25,048 nucleotides of DNA from JACDCA01 sp040881785 (lineage in GTDB: Bacteria > Acidobacteriota > Vicinamibacteria > Vicinamibacterales > 2-12-FULL-66-21): assembly GCA_040881785.1 (NCBI GenBank), contig JBBECO010000129.1, forward strand, positions 1 through 25,048. The letters run 5' to 3'. This document shows positions 15,033 through 23,587 of this stretch, piece by piece. The stretch's first letter is position 1, and each line of letters starts with the position of its first letter. The notes under the pieces were generated by a model. That model ran no database searches and had not been told where the DNA came from. It saw nothing but the letters and a program-made list of their open reading frames with translations. Both the position numbers and the translations under genes were made by a program.

Positions 15033-15713
15033 ATGGCCCGCATCCTCATCGTCGAAGACGACGCCGACATCGCGGAACTGCTCGTCCATTACCTCCAGAA
15101 CGCCGGACACACGACGGTCCGGTTGTCGAATGGCAGGGACGTCATGCGGCAGTTGCGTGGCGACGGCGCCGATCTGGTCGTGCTCGACCTGATGCTGCCC
15201 GGGATGGACGGGACGGCCGTGTGCGACGCCATCCGCGCCGACTCGGCGACGGCACATCTTCCCGTCATCATGCTCACGGCCCGCGGTGAAGAAGCGGACC
15301 GCGTGGCCGGGCTCGAGCGCGGCGCCGACGACTACGTCACGAAACCGTTCAGCCCGAAGGAGCTCGTCGCGCGCGTCGCCGCGCGGCTGCGGCGTCCGCC
15401 GGCCGCCGACGCCCGCGCTGAAAACGAGGTGCTGCACTACGGCTCCATCACCATCGACGCCGGCAGCCATCGCGTCACGCTGGACGGGCAGGACGTGCGG
15501 CTCACGGCCAAGGAGTTCCTGCTGCTGCAGTACCTCGTCGGCCGCCGCGGGCGGGTCCTCTCGCGTGACGTCCTGCTCACCGATGTCTGGGGCTACCAGT
15601 ACACCGGCGGCACGCGCACGGTGGACGTCCACATCAGGCGGCTGCGCGAGAAGCTGCCGGTCCTCAACCATGCGATCGAGACCATCAAGCAGTTCGGGTA
15701 CAAGCTGGTTTGA
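15033..15713 (+). CDS. phoB: PhoB-type response regulator
   Basis: The 226-residue protein has a receiver domain (residues 1-115) with the acidic pair ED near 8-9, phospho-acceptor D52 in LDLMLPG, T82 and K104 in YVTKPFSP. An OmpR/PhoB winged-helix domain (about 130-226) follows, with the usual RTVDVHIRRLREKL recognition helix. The cognate kinase phoR is next, and phosphate-uptake genes follow, so a Pho role is well supported by context. The ATG at 15033 begins exactly at the family N-terminus (MARILIVEDD), but no Shine-Dalgarno is visible upstream. Its stop is followed after two or three bases by a 320-base palindromic array that separates it from phoR. Confidence 0.9.
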   Translation: MARILIVEDDADIAELLVHYLQNAGHTTVRLSNGRDVMRQLRGDGADLVVLDLMLPGMDGTAVCDAIRADSATAHLPVIMLTARGEEADRVAGLERGADDYVTKPFSPKELVARVAARLRRPPAADARAENEVLHYGSITIDAGSHRVTLDGQDVRLTAKEFLLLQYLVGRRGRVLSRDVLLTDVWGYQYTGGTRTVDVHIRRLREKLPVLNHAIETIKQFGYKLV

Positions 15714-16036
15714 GTACGGAGGGGACGGAGGGAACGGAGTTTTTCACAACGGAGCTACGGAGAAACGGAGACACGAACGGAGAAGACACGATTAAGTGCA
15801 TCACGCGGGCCTGTCGGTCCGCGCTGCGCGCGGTGTGGTGGGTCAAGAAGCCGCAAACGCAAGCCGCTGCAGCGCCTCGGAGCGGCTTGGGTTTGCGGCT
15901 TCTTGACCCACCACGACGCCGGCCGGAGGCCGGCGACCGACAGGCCGCAGAGTGATGCCTCCGTTCGTACCTCCGTTTCTCCGTTCCTCCGTGTGAAAAA
16001 CTCCGTGTCCTCCGTCCCCTCCGTCCCCTCCGCGAC
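15714..16036 (+). repeat. Long composite inverted repeat filling the phoB-phoR spacer
   Basis: This 326-base spacer holds no gene. The left arm (about 15717-15784) has ACGGAG words with the landmark CGGAGTTTTTCACA; the right arm (about 15957-16034) is its reverse complement, with CTCCGTT/CCTCCGT words and TGTGAAAAACTCCG. The arms share the order and spacing of words over about 70 bases, with several mismatches. A second inverted repeat (15798-15958) sits between them. Transcribed as part of a phoB-phoR mRNA, the whole spacer could fold as one long hairpin. Confidence 0.9.
15798..15958. repeat. Nested inverted repeat within the phoB-phoR spacer
   Basis: Ends GCATCAC and GTGATGC; GGCCTGTCGGTC near the left end is mirrored near the right. 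The centre, 15835-15914, is an 80-base near-perfect palindrome: GTGGTGGGTCAAGAAGCC is mirrored by GGCTTCTTGACCCACCAC, with only about two mismatches in 34 pairs. A further 8-base stem (CGCCGGCC/GGCCGGCG) is at about 15917-15935. It resembles a small non-coding mobile element (MITE-like), but I see no clear target duplication. Confidence 0.85.
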
Positions 16037-16039
16037 ACC

Positions 16040-17806
16040 ATGACTTTCCGCACGCGACTCTTCCTCGGCTCCCTGGCGGCGGCTGGCGCGACGCTCGTCG
16101 TCGCGACGGTGCTGGTGTCGTGGTCCCTCCGGCAGTCGGTCAGTGAGCGGATCGAGCGCAGCCTCGTCAGCCAGGCACGCCTCACCGCGGAACTGCTGTC
16201 CGGCCAGCGCGCGAGCACGCGCGCCGAGCTCGACCTCGAAGCCGACACGCTCGGCCGACTCGCGGAGGCGCGCGTGACGTTCATCGCGCCGGACGGCACC
16301 GTCGTCGGGGATTCGGAGGTCCCGTCACAGGGCCTCGGGTCGGTCGACAATCATGCGGACCGTCCTGAAGTGCGGGCGGCGCACGCGCACGGGCTCGGGG
16401 TGTCCACGCGGTACAGCGACACCGTGGACGCCGACATGCTGTATGTGGCCGTCACGGTGCGGAACTCCCTCGTCCCCGACGTGAGCGTCGTCCGGCTCGC
16501 CCTGCCGCTGACCGAGGTTCGGGAGCAGCTCGCGGTCGTGCGGCGGGCGGCCCTGGCGGCCGCCGCCACGGGACTCGCCTCGGCGCTTGCGCTCGCCTGG
16601 ATTACATCGGCCCTGCTGGCACGGCGGATGCGGGCGATTGCCGACGCCGCCCGCCGCTACGCCGCCGGAGACCTGACGCGCCCCGTTCGCGACGGGGGGA
16701 GCGATGAGATCGGCACCGTCGCGCGCGCGCTCGATGACACGGTCCGTGAGGTCGGGCGCCGCGCCGGGGAGCTGGCCGCCGACCGCGCCCGGATGGAGGC
16801 GATCCTCGGCGGGATGATCGAAGGCGTGCTCGTCGTCGATGCGCAGGGACGCCTGCAGCTCGTCAACGCCGCGGCGCGCCGGATGCTCAAGCTGACGGGC
16901 GACCCCGGCGACCGCCACTACCTGGAGATCGTGCGTCATCCCGAGATCGCCGCGCAGATCGGCGCCGCGCTCGCCGGCACCGCCACCGACGGCCGCGAGC
17001 TCACACTTCCGCAGGAGCCGAACGCCATTTTCGTGGCGCGCACCGCGCCGGTGGCCACCGGTGTCACACGAGGCGCGGTCCTGGTGCTGCACGACATCTC
17101 GGACCTGAGGCGCGCCGACCAGGTCCGCCGGGACTTCGTCGCGAACGTCTCGCACGAGCTGCGCACACCGCTGACGGCGGTGCGAGGCTATGTCGAAGCA
17201 CTGCTCGACGGCGTGCCCGATCCGGAGCAATCGCAGCGATTTCTCGAGACGATCGCCCGTCACACGCTGCGTATGGAGCGGCTCGTCCGGGACCTGCTAC
17301 GCCTCGCCAGGCTGGATGCCGGACAGGAATCGCTCGAGCGCGTGGTCTGCCGGATCGACGCGCTCTTCAATGCCGTCGAGGCAGACCTGGCCGAGGCGGC
17401 GGAGGCGCGCGCGGTCACCGTCACGCGCGACATCGCGCCGGAGGCGGCCGCCGTGAACGGCGATCCCGCCAAACTCCACGACGCCCTGCGCAACCTCCTC
17501 GAAAACGCGATCAACTATTCGCCCGAGGGAGGCACGATCACGCTGGCGAGTCGCCGCCACGATGGACACGTCGTGATCACCGTGACCGACGAGGGCCCCG
17601 GGATCCCGGCGTCAGACCTTCGGCGCGTGTTCGAACGCTTCTATCGAGTGGACAAGGCGCGCTCGCGCGGCGCGCGCGACCCCGGCGGGACCGGCCTGGG
17701 CCTCGCGATCGTCCGGCACCTGATCGAGCTGCACGGCGGCCGGGTGTCGGCGCACAACGCCGCGACGGGAGGGGCGGTCATGACGGTGGAGATCCCTGAT
17801 CTCTAA
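16040..17806 (+). CDS. phoR: PhoR-type sensor histidine kinase
   Basis: The 588-residue kinase has helix TM1 (about 7-29), a periplasmic sensor region of about 140 residues, TM2 (about 171-195), HAMP (to about 245), PAS (about 250-350), then HisKA with phospho-acceptor H372 in FVANVSHELRTPLT and the ATPase domain: N box with N485/N489 (NLLENA), DEGPGIP at 517-523 and GGTGLGLAI at 549-557. HAMP plus PAS plus a large periplasmic part matches the longer PhoR type. It pairs with phoB upstream. The ATG at 16040 lies directly behind the CTCCGT arm of the spacer palindrome and has no Shine-Dalgarno; the mRNA there reads CCUCC, like the anti-Shine-Dalgarno. Its last codons and stop fall in a heptamer array. 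Confidence 0.9.
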   Translation: MTFRTRLFLGSLAAAGATLVVATVLVSWSLRQSVSERIERSLVSQARLTAELLSGQRASTRAELDLEADTLGRLAEARVTFIAPDGTVVGDSEVPSQGLGSVDNHADRPEVRAAHAHGLGVSTRYSDTVDADMLYVAVTVRNSLVPDVSVVRLALPLTEVREQLAVVRRAALAAAATGLASALALAWITSALLARRMRAIADAARRYAAGDLTRPVRDGGSDEIGTVARALDDTVREVGRRAGELAADRARMEAILGGMIEGVLVVDAQGRLQLVNAAARRMLKLTGDPGDRHYLEIVRHPEIAAQIGAALAGTATDGRELTLPQEPNAIFVARTAPVATGVTRGAVLVLHDISDLRRADQVRRDFVANVSHELRTPLTAVRGYVEALLDGVPDPEQSQRFLETIARHTLRMERLVRDLLRLARLDAGQESLERVVCRIDALFNAVEADLAEAAEARAVTVTRDIAPEAAAVNGDPAKLHDALRNLLENAINYSPEGGTITLASRRHDGHVVITVTDEGPGIPASDLRRVFERFYRVDKARSRGARDPGGTGLGLAIVRHLIELHGGRVSAHNAATGGAVMTVEIPDL

Positions 17807-18037
17807 TCGCTGATCNNNNNNNNNNNNNNNNNNNNNNNNNNNNNNNNNNNNNNNNNNNNNNNNNNNNNNNNNNNNNNNNNNNNNNNNNNNNNNNNNNNNN
17901 NNNNNNNNNNNNNNNCTAATCGCTGATCGCTAATCGCTGATCTCGAATCCCTGATCGCGAATCTCTGATCTCGAATGATCCGGGATTCGGGATCCGGGAT
18001 TAGTGATTGGTGATTAGTGATTAGCGATTAGCGATTA
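17797..18037. repeat. Palindromic GATCGCT/AATCGCT heptamer array between phoR and pit, with gap
   Basis: The array continues on both sides of the N run (17816-17915). Right of the gap there are about eight words such as CTAATCG, CTGATCG, CGAATCC, then a centre GATCC-GGGATTC-GGGATCC, then about eight reverse-complement words (GTGATTA, GCGATTA), nearly all in exact 7-base phase. The TAA of phoR and the TAA of the convergent pit gene both lie within CTAATCG units. Confidence 0.93.
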
Positions 18038-19036
18038 GGGCGCGATGGTCTTCGAGACAATCCACCACGTCACCGCCGCGATGGCGGCCGAGGCGGGGAT
18101 CGTCAGCACCCAGGCCCAGATGATCTTTCCGGCCACGCCCCAGCGGACGGCCGACAGCCGCTTGATGGAGCCGACGCCGATGATCGCGCCGGTGATGGTG
18201 TGCGTCGTGCTGACCGGCACGCCGAGTGTCGTGGCGGTGAAGAGCGAGATCGCGCCCGCCGTCTCGGCTGCGAACCCGCCGACGGGTACCAGTTTGGTGA
18301 TCTTCGAGCCCATCGTATGAATGATGCGCCAGCCTCCGGATAGCGTGCCCAGGGAAATCGCGGCGTGCGCCGCGAGGATCACCCACATGTCTATCCGGAA
18401 CGCCTCGATGTATCCCCCTGCGAAGAGCACACCCGCAATGATCCCCATCGTCTTCTGCGCGTCGTTGCCGCCGTGGCCCAGGCTGTACGCCGCCGCCGAG
18501 ACCAGCTGCAGCCGCCGGAACCAGTGGTCCACCTTGCCGGGCGACGTCCGCTGGAACACCCACAGGATCACCACCATCAGCAGGAAGCCGAGGATCATCC
18601 CGATCATCGGCGCCAGGACGATGAAGATGAGCGTCTTGGTCCACCCCGCCGGAATGATCGCCGCGAACCCGGCCTTGGCGACGGCCGCGCCGGCCAGCCC
18701 GCCGATCAGGGCGTGCGAGGAGCTGGTCGGCAGTCCGTAATACCAGGTGATCAGGTCCCAGATGATCGCGCCCATCAGGCCCGCGAAGATCACCGCGAAG
18801 GTGAGCACCTGGATGTCCACCAGGCCGGACCCTACGGTCTTCGCGACCGCGGTGCCGAAGGTGAAGGCCGCGACGAAGTTGAAGAAGGCCGCCCAGATCA
18901 CGGCCCTCCCAGGCGTCAGGACGCGCGTCGAGACGACGGTCGCGATCGAATTGGCGGCGTCGTGGAAGCCGTTGATGTAATCGAAGACGAGCGCGACAAG
19001 GATCAGCGCGACGACGGCGAGAAGATTCGCGTCCAT
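18035..19036 (-). CDS. pit: Low-affinity inorganic phosphate transporter, Pit family
   Basis: The 333-residue protein is a PitA/PHO4 family symporter. GFHDAANSIATVVSTR near residue 23 is the first copy of the family's signature; VSTTHTITGAIIGVGSIKR near the C-terminus is the second. About ten membrane helices are seen. Pit proteins import metal-phosphate complexes using the proton gradient. The gene starts three bases after the stop of the DUF47 gene, the standard Pit partner, so they form one operon. Upstream of that operon is the candidate Pho box at 19718-19745. The stop codon is part of a heptamer array and no separate terminator is seen. Confidence 0.93.
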   Translation of the reverse strand: MDANLLAVVALILVALVFDYINGFHDAANSIATVVSTRVLTPGRAVIWAAFFNFVAAFTFGTAVAKTVGSGLVDIQVLTFAVIFAGLMGAIIWDLITWYYGLPTSSSHALIGGLAGAAVAKAGFAAIIPAGWTKTLIFIVLAPMIGMILGFLLMVVILWVFQRTSPGKVDHWFRRLQLVSAAAYSLGHGGNDAQKTMGIIAGVLFAGGYIEAFRIDMWVILAAHAAISLGTLSGGWRIIHTMGSKITKLVPVGGFAAETAGAISLFTATTLGVPVSTTHTITGAIIGVGSIKRLSAVRWGVAGKIIWAWVLTIPASAAIAAVTWWIVSKTIAP

Positions 19037-19039
19037 CCG

Positions 19040-19657
19040 CTACGCGTGCTTGACGACGACACCTTCGAGCACGTTGGCGACGTCTTCACAGCGATCCGTC
19101 GCCCCCTCGAGGAAGTCCAGGATTTCCTTCCACTTGATGATCTGGATGGCGTCCTTTTCCTCTTCGAACAGCCGGCGCAGGGCGATCTGGTGGGCCCGGT
19201 CGGCTTCGTTCTCGAGGCGGTTGATCTCCACGGCGCAGTCCGAGATCCCCTGTTTCTTGCCGAGCGCCTTCATCGCGGAGACGACCTGCAGCGTCGAGGC
19301 CTTGATGATGCGGCTCAAGTCGCGTGCGTCGGGGCGCACGCTGGCGATCTGATAGAGCCGCACGACCCCGGCACAATCGTCGATCGCGTCGATCACGTCG
19401 TCGAGCGACCGCGCGAGGGCGTGAATGTCTTCGCGGTCGAGCGGGGTCACGAAGGTCTTGTGCAGGCGCTGGATGACTTCGTGAGTGAGGAAGTCACATT
19501 TGTGTTCGACTTCCTTGATCTCGTCGGCCTTGTCCCAGACCGGCTGGTCTGGCGCGAGCATCTCTTCGAGCAGGTGCGCACCCCGGTCGATCTGCTCGGC
19601 CATCGCGACGAAATCTTCAAAGAACTTCTCTTCACGCGGGATGAGTCTGAACGCCAC
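19040..19657 (-). CDS. DUF47 (PhoU-like) Pit accessory protein
   Basis: The 205-residue, helical protein belongs to the DUF47/PhoU_div family: EEKFFEDFVAMAEQI at the start, EIKEVEHKCDFLTHEVIQRLHKTFVTPLDREDIHALARSLDDVID in the middle and ENEADRAHQIALRRLF later. Such proteins are cytoplasmic, related to PhoU, and are thought to control Pit activity. It is the first gene of the DUF47-pit operon. Start is a GTG at 19657 with GGAGGGG just upstream. A TTAATT at about 19695-19700, downstream of the Pho-box-like motif, is a possible -10. Confidence 0.92.
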   Translation of the reverse strand: MAFRLIPREEKFFEDFVAMAEQIDRGAHLLEEMLAPDQPVWDKADEIKEVEHKCDFLTHEVIQRLHKTFVTPLDREDIHALARSLDDVIDAIDDCAGVVRLYQIASVRPDARDLSRIIKASTLQVVSAMKALGKKQGISDCAVEINRLENEADRAHQIALRRLFEEEKDAIQIIKWKEILDFLEGATDRCEDVANVLEGVVVKHA

Positions 19658-19717
19658 GTCCCCTCCGGCTGGAATCTTAGCAGATGAGGCTCAGAATTAA
19701 CCGAACCGACATGTTCT

Positions 19718-19745
19718 CGTTACGTCGTTGTCATGTTTCCGTTAC
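19718..19745 (-). promoter_or_regulatory. Candidate Pho box between the DUF47-pit operon and the TonB receptor gene
   Basis: Read on the minus strand the site has GTAAC, then TGAC starting 12 bases on, then TAACG starting 23 bases on. These are half-sites about 11 bases apart, the spacing of PhoB boxes. It agrees with the site at 23539-23566 at 17 of 28 positions. A TTTAAC at 19754-19759 and a TTAATT at 19695-19700 are possible -10 boxes for the two divergent promoters. Confidence 0.55.
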
Positions 19746-19845
19746 ACGCTGGATTTAACCGCCACGAAACAGGCCGGTCACGCCGGGCTTACAGCCGCCC
19801 CCTATCGTCGCCGTGTCGACTTCCAACAATGACAAGGAGTGGTGA

Positions 19846-22800
19846 ATGAAGACGCGATTGCAGGCGGTGCTGGTGATGTGGGCCGCGGTTTGTGTACTGG
19901 TGGCCGGCCCCGCCGGCGCACAGGGCACCTCGGGACTTCTCAGCGGGCGGGTCAGCGATCCGAGCGGCGCCGCCGTGCCGGGCGTGACGGTGACGGCGAC
20001 CAACCCGCTCACGGGCGAGAGCCGGGTGGCGGTCACAACGGCCGAAGGGGTCTACCAGCTGGCAGGCCTGCCGGTGGGCACCTGGACCCTGACGTACCGC
20101 CTGGACGGCTTCAAGCCGGTGACCCGCACGGGCATCCTGGTGGAGACGGCCGTGCCGAGAGCCGTCAACGTGACGCTGGCACTCGGGGGCATCACCGAGG
20201 TCGTCACGGTCGAAGGCGCGTCTCCGATTCTCAACGTCACGACGCCGACGGTCTCGCGCCGGCTCGGGGGGGAGGAGATCACCTCGGTGCCGTCCTCGAC
20301 GCGCAACTTCACGCACCTGCTCACGGCGACGGCCGGCGTCAGCGCGGACCTGTCGCCGGTCGGCAGCAACGACACCGGTGCGATTTCCCCATCGGTGAAC
20401 GGCACGAAGCAGACGAGCAACAGCGTCCTCTATAACGGCGTCGACATCACCAGCATGCTGTCGAACACCGGGACGCTGGACGAGGGGCTGTCGCCCGCGC
20501 CCGAGATGATCGACGAGGTCAAGCTGCAGACCAGCCTCTACGACGCGGCCACGGGCCGAAGCGGCGGCGGCAACTTCCAGATCGTGACGCGGGCGGGCAC
20601 CAACGCGTTCGCCGGCTCGGCCTATTCCTTCGGACAGCACGAACGGTTCAACGCCAACGATTTCTTCTTCGACAAGAACGGCATCGACAAGCCGAAGATG
20701 CGGCGGATCGAGTCGGGCTTCACGACGGGCGGCCCTGTGCGGCGGAACACCGCCTTCTTTTTCGGGAGCTTCCAGCACACCGACGCCACCTCGGGATACG
20801 TGCCGACGGCCTCGAGCCGCGCACTGCTGCCCGCCGCGCTGGCGCTGATCGATGGCGCCCGCACACCTGAAAACATCGTCGCCGCGTTTCGGACCCTGAA
20901 TCCGAACTTCGCGCTGCAGCCGCACAACATCTCACCGATCGCGGTCTCGATTCTCAACACCCGCAATCCGATCACCGGCGACTATATCGTCCCGGCCCCG
21001 ACCGGACCGGTCGTCGGCAACGATCGCATCGTGAGCATCGGCGCGTTTGCGAACGCCGGCGGCGATCCCATGCGGGAGTTGCGCCAGGTCGTCCCCGCGC
21101 AGTTCGAACAGAAGCAGGGGTCGCTGCGTTTCGACACCCGGGTCACCGACGGGGGGCGCCTGCAGGTCTCGTACTTCGGGTCCGACTTCCCGAGCCTCGA
21201 TCCCTTCCCGGACCCCTCCACACTCGCCTCGCCCTTCCAGATCCGGAAGAGCAACCGCGGTCACGTCGCCTCGGTGGGCAGCACGCACCTGTTCGGCAAC
21301 GGGCTCCTCAACGAGGCGCGCATCGGCTACTTCACCCTGCGGAACACCCGCGAGCAGACCGACGACATCGCGGCCATCACCAGCGCGCAGTTCGGCATCA
21401 ACAACCCGTCGCTGCTGTTCGACAGCTCACCCGCCACACGGCGTCTCCCGCACTTCGTGGACCGCGGCATCACCTGGTCCTTCGGCGGTCCGAACGACTC
21501 GTTCAACCGGCGTGAGCAGCGGACCCTGCACCTCGCCAATGCGCTGAGCTGGGCGCGCGGACGGCACAACCTCCGGTTCGGCGGGGACTTCAAGGTGCAC
21601 AACGTCAAGACCAACCTGCCGGAGGAACAGGGGGGGGAGTTCGAGAAGATCGAGCACTTCCAGCAGTTCCTGCTCGGGTTCACGAGCGAGGCCGACACGC
21701 AGTTCGGCTTCACCGACAAGGACTTCCTGATGCGCGACGCTTCGCTCTTCATCACCGACGACTGGCGGGTCACCGACCGGCTGTCGGCGACGATGGGCGT
21801 GCGGTGGGACTGGTTCGGCTGGCCGGAAGAGCGCAACGGCTACTTTGGCAACTTCGACCCTGCGCTCGTGACGGATTCGGCCAACCCGCTCAATGCCATC
21901 ATCGTCCCGTCCAACATCCAGCAGACGGCGTTCTCCCAGGTGAATGCCGGCATCAACGCCGTGACGAAAGTCGACACCAGACACACGTTGAACGGCCAGG
22001 ACCTCAACAACGTCGCGCCCCGGCTGGGATTCGCCTACACGGTGACGCCGAAGCACGTGGTGCGCGGCGGATATGGACTCTTCTACGACCGGCCGTCCGC
22101 CGCCTTCATGAACACGGTGTTCAGCAACTACCCGATCCTGCGTGAAGTGGAGATCACGGTGCCGAGCCGCCTGGTCCCGATGGGCAACGCCTGGTCCTCC
22201 AACGTGATCAACGGACAGCCCATCGCGTTCGACGCGTTCTTCCCGTTCCGGCTCGTCTACAGCGGCGGCGCCGCGGGGAGTTACACCGTGCGTGACGGCA
22301 CGGGAGTCCTGGGCGTGAACAACGGCGCCGGCAACATCGCCGAGACGCTGGAGTTCCGCGCCATCGACCGCAATCTGAAGACGCCGTTCTATCAGCAGTG
22401 GAACCTCGGCTGGCAGTGGGAGCTGATGGCGAACACGGCCCTCGAAGTCCGCTACAACGGCAGCCGCGGGCACGACCTGCTCCTGGCGACCGCGCTGAAC
22501 GAACCCTGGGATCTCAACGATCCCAACACGCCGCCCGAGATTCTGCAGCGGATCACGGACGCCTATCGGGCCAACGGCGGAACCGCCAACGCGAAGGATC
22601 CGCAAGCGCTCGGCTACGGCTACGGCGGCAACAAGAACGTCGGACCGAACGGATCAGTGATTCCGACCGAGGTCCGCACGCTCTACTACGGCTTCAACGA
22701 CGCCGAGGCGCTGTATCTCCAGTCGAAGGGCCGGTCGACGTACCACGCGCTCCAGACCAGTCTGACGAAGCGGTTCTCGAAGGGCCACCAGTTCCACGCG

Positions 22801-23457
22801 GCCTACACGTATTCGGTGGCGAAAGACCTGATGTCCGCCGACCCGGGCAGCACGGCCGGCGGCGGCCGTCCCGACACGCCCAATTCCGGCTTCTCGGTCG
22901 AGAACGACTCGCGGGACCTGGAATCGAACTGGGCCCGGGCCGACTTCGACCGGCCGCACCGCTTCAGCCTCAGCGCCGTGGTCGGGCTGCCGCTCGGCGG
23001 CAACGTGCTTCTGCGCGATTGGAAGGTCGCGACGTTCATGCAGTTCCAGTCGGGTCGTCCCTTCAGCGTGTTCCGCCCGGAACAGGGTCTTCTGCGCCTC
23101 GGCTTCCAGCGACTGGACTTTGCGCCAGGCGCCGATGCCGGCAGCGTGGCACAGCGGGCGGCGAATCCCGAGGAGGGCTGGTTCGATGTGACGCAGCTTC
23201 GACCGGCGAGCGCCGCCGGTAACACGCCACGGAACTTCCTCCGAGGGCCTGCCCAGAAGCGCGTCGACGTCAACATCTCGCGGACGATCGGGTTGGGACG
23301 GGTCCAGGCCGAGGTCCGGTGGGAGATCTTCAACCTGTTCAACACCGTCAACTTCGGGCAGCCCGAGAACAACCGCGACAGCCTGGACTTCGGCACGATC
23401 ACGTCCACCGTGGGCGGTCCGCGAGTGTCCCAGTTCGGGCTTCGCTTCACGTTCTAG
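19846..23457 (+). CDS. Oar-like TonB-dependent outer-membrane receptor
   Basis: At 1,203 residues this has the size and layout of the large receptors common in Acidobacteriota: signal peptide to about residue 25, carboxypeptidase regulatory-like domain (about 28-110, SGRVSDPSGAAVPGVTVTATN onward), plug (about 115-260, VTVEGASPIL) and a long beta-barrel that ends in a terminal phenylalanine (RFTF). Ligands of such receptors are usually sugars, peptides or other large nutrients; here the position between Pit and OprP genes and a shared Pho-type site suggest phosphate-regulated uptake, which is inference. AAGGAG six bases before the ATG supports the start. A strong hairpin follows the stop. Confidence 0.9.
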   Translation: MKTRLQAVLVMWAAVCVLVAGPAGAQGTSGLLSGRVSDPSGAAVPGVTVTATNPLTGESRVAVTTAEGVYQLAGLPVGTWTLTYRLDGFKPVTRTGILVETAVPRAVNVTLALGGITEVVTVEGASPILNVTTPTVSRRLGGEEITSVPSSTRNFTHLLTATAGVSADLSPVGSNDTGAISPSVNGTKQTSNSVLYNGVDITSMLSNTGTLDEGLSPAPEMIDEVKLQTSLYDAATGRSGGGNFQIVTRAGTNAFAGSAYSFGQHERFNANDFFFDKNGIDKPKMRRIESGFTTGGPVRRNTAFFFGSFQHTDATSGYVPTASSRALLPAALALIDGARTPENIVAAFRTLNPNFALQPHNISPIAVSILNTRNPITGDYIVPAPTGPVVGNDRIVSIGAFANAGGDPMRELRQVVPAQFEQKQGSLRFDTRVTDGGRLQVSYFGSDFPSLDPFPDPSTLASPFQIRKSNRGHVASVGSTHLFGNGLLNEARIGYFTLRNTREQTDDIAAITSAQFGINNPSLLFDSSPATRRLPHFVDRGITWSFGGPNDSFNRREQRTLHLANALSWARGRHNLRFGGDFKVHNVKTNLPEEQGGEFEKIEHFQQFLLGFTSEADTQFGFTDKDFLMRDASLFITDDWRVTDRLSATMGVRWDWFGWPEERNGYFGNFDPALVTDSANPLNAIIVPSNIQQTAFSQVNAGINAVTKVDTRHTLNGQDLNNVAPRLGFAYTVTPKHVVRGGYGLFYDRPSAAFMNTVFSNYPILREVEITVPSRLVPMGNAWSSNVINGQPIAFDAFFPFRLVYSGGAAGSYTVRDGTGVLGVNNGAGNIAETLEFRAIDRNLKTPFYQQWNLGWQWELMANTALEVRYNGSRGHDLLLATALNEPWDLNDPNTPPEILQRITDAYRANGGTANAKDPQALGYGYGGNKNVGPNGSVIPTEVRTLYYGFNDAEALYLQSKGRSTYHALQTSLTKRFSKGHQFHAAYTYSVAKDLMSADPGSTAGGGRPDTPNSGFSVENDSRDLESNWARADFDRPHRFSLSAVVGLPLGGNVLLRDWKVATFMQFQSGRPFSVFRPEQGLLRLGFQRLDFAPGADAGSVAQRAANPEEGWFDVTQLRPASAAGNTPRNFLRGPAQKRVDVNISRTIGLGRVQAEVRWEIFNLFNTVNFGQPENNRDSLDFGTITSTVGGPRVSQFGLRFTF

Positions 23458-23475
23458 GAGAGCCACATCGACCAC

Positions 23476-23505
23476 GGAAAGGGCGGGCCACGGCCCGCTC
23501 TTTCC
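23476..23505 (+). terminator. Terminator of the TonB receptor gene
   Basis: A 13-base stem (GGAAAGGGCGGGC with GCCCGCTCTTTCC, one G-U pair) and a 4-base loop, starting 18 bases after the stop and followed by GTTTG. It separates the receptor from the oprP promoter. Confidence 0.8.
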
Positions 23506-23538
23506 GTTTGTGCGGTAGCCGCGCAATTTAACGCTGGC

Positions 23539-23581
23539 GTAACATGTGTGTGACGACTTCATAACGTCACACCTGTAACAT
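23539..23581 (+). promoter_or_regulatory. Candidate Pho box and -10 of oprP
   Basis: The Pho-like site covers 23539-23566 (GTAAC, TGAC, TAACG with the same spacing as at 19718-19745). Nine bases later TAACAT (23576-23581) could serve as the -10, the layout expected for a PhoB-activated promoter that lacks a -35. Transcription would start about at the ATG (23588), so the mRNA may be leaderless; no Shine-Dalgarno is present. Confidence 0.55.
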
Positions 23582-23587
23582 CCGCGC

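Noticed and set aside
17797..18037. CRISPR array
   Set aside because: The units are 7 bases long and drift in sequence, with no unique spacers of constant length and no cas genes nearby.
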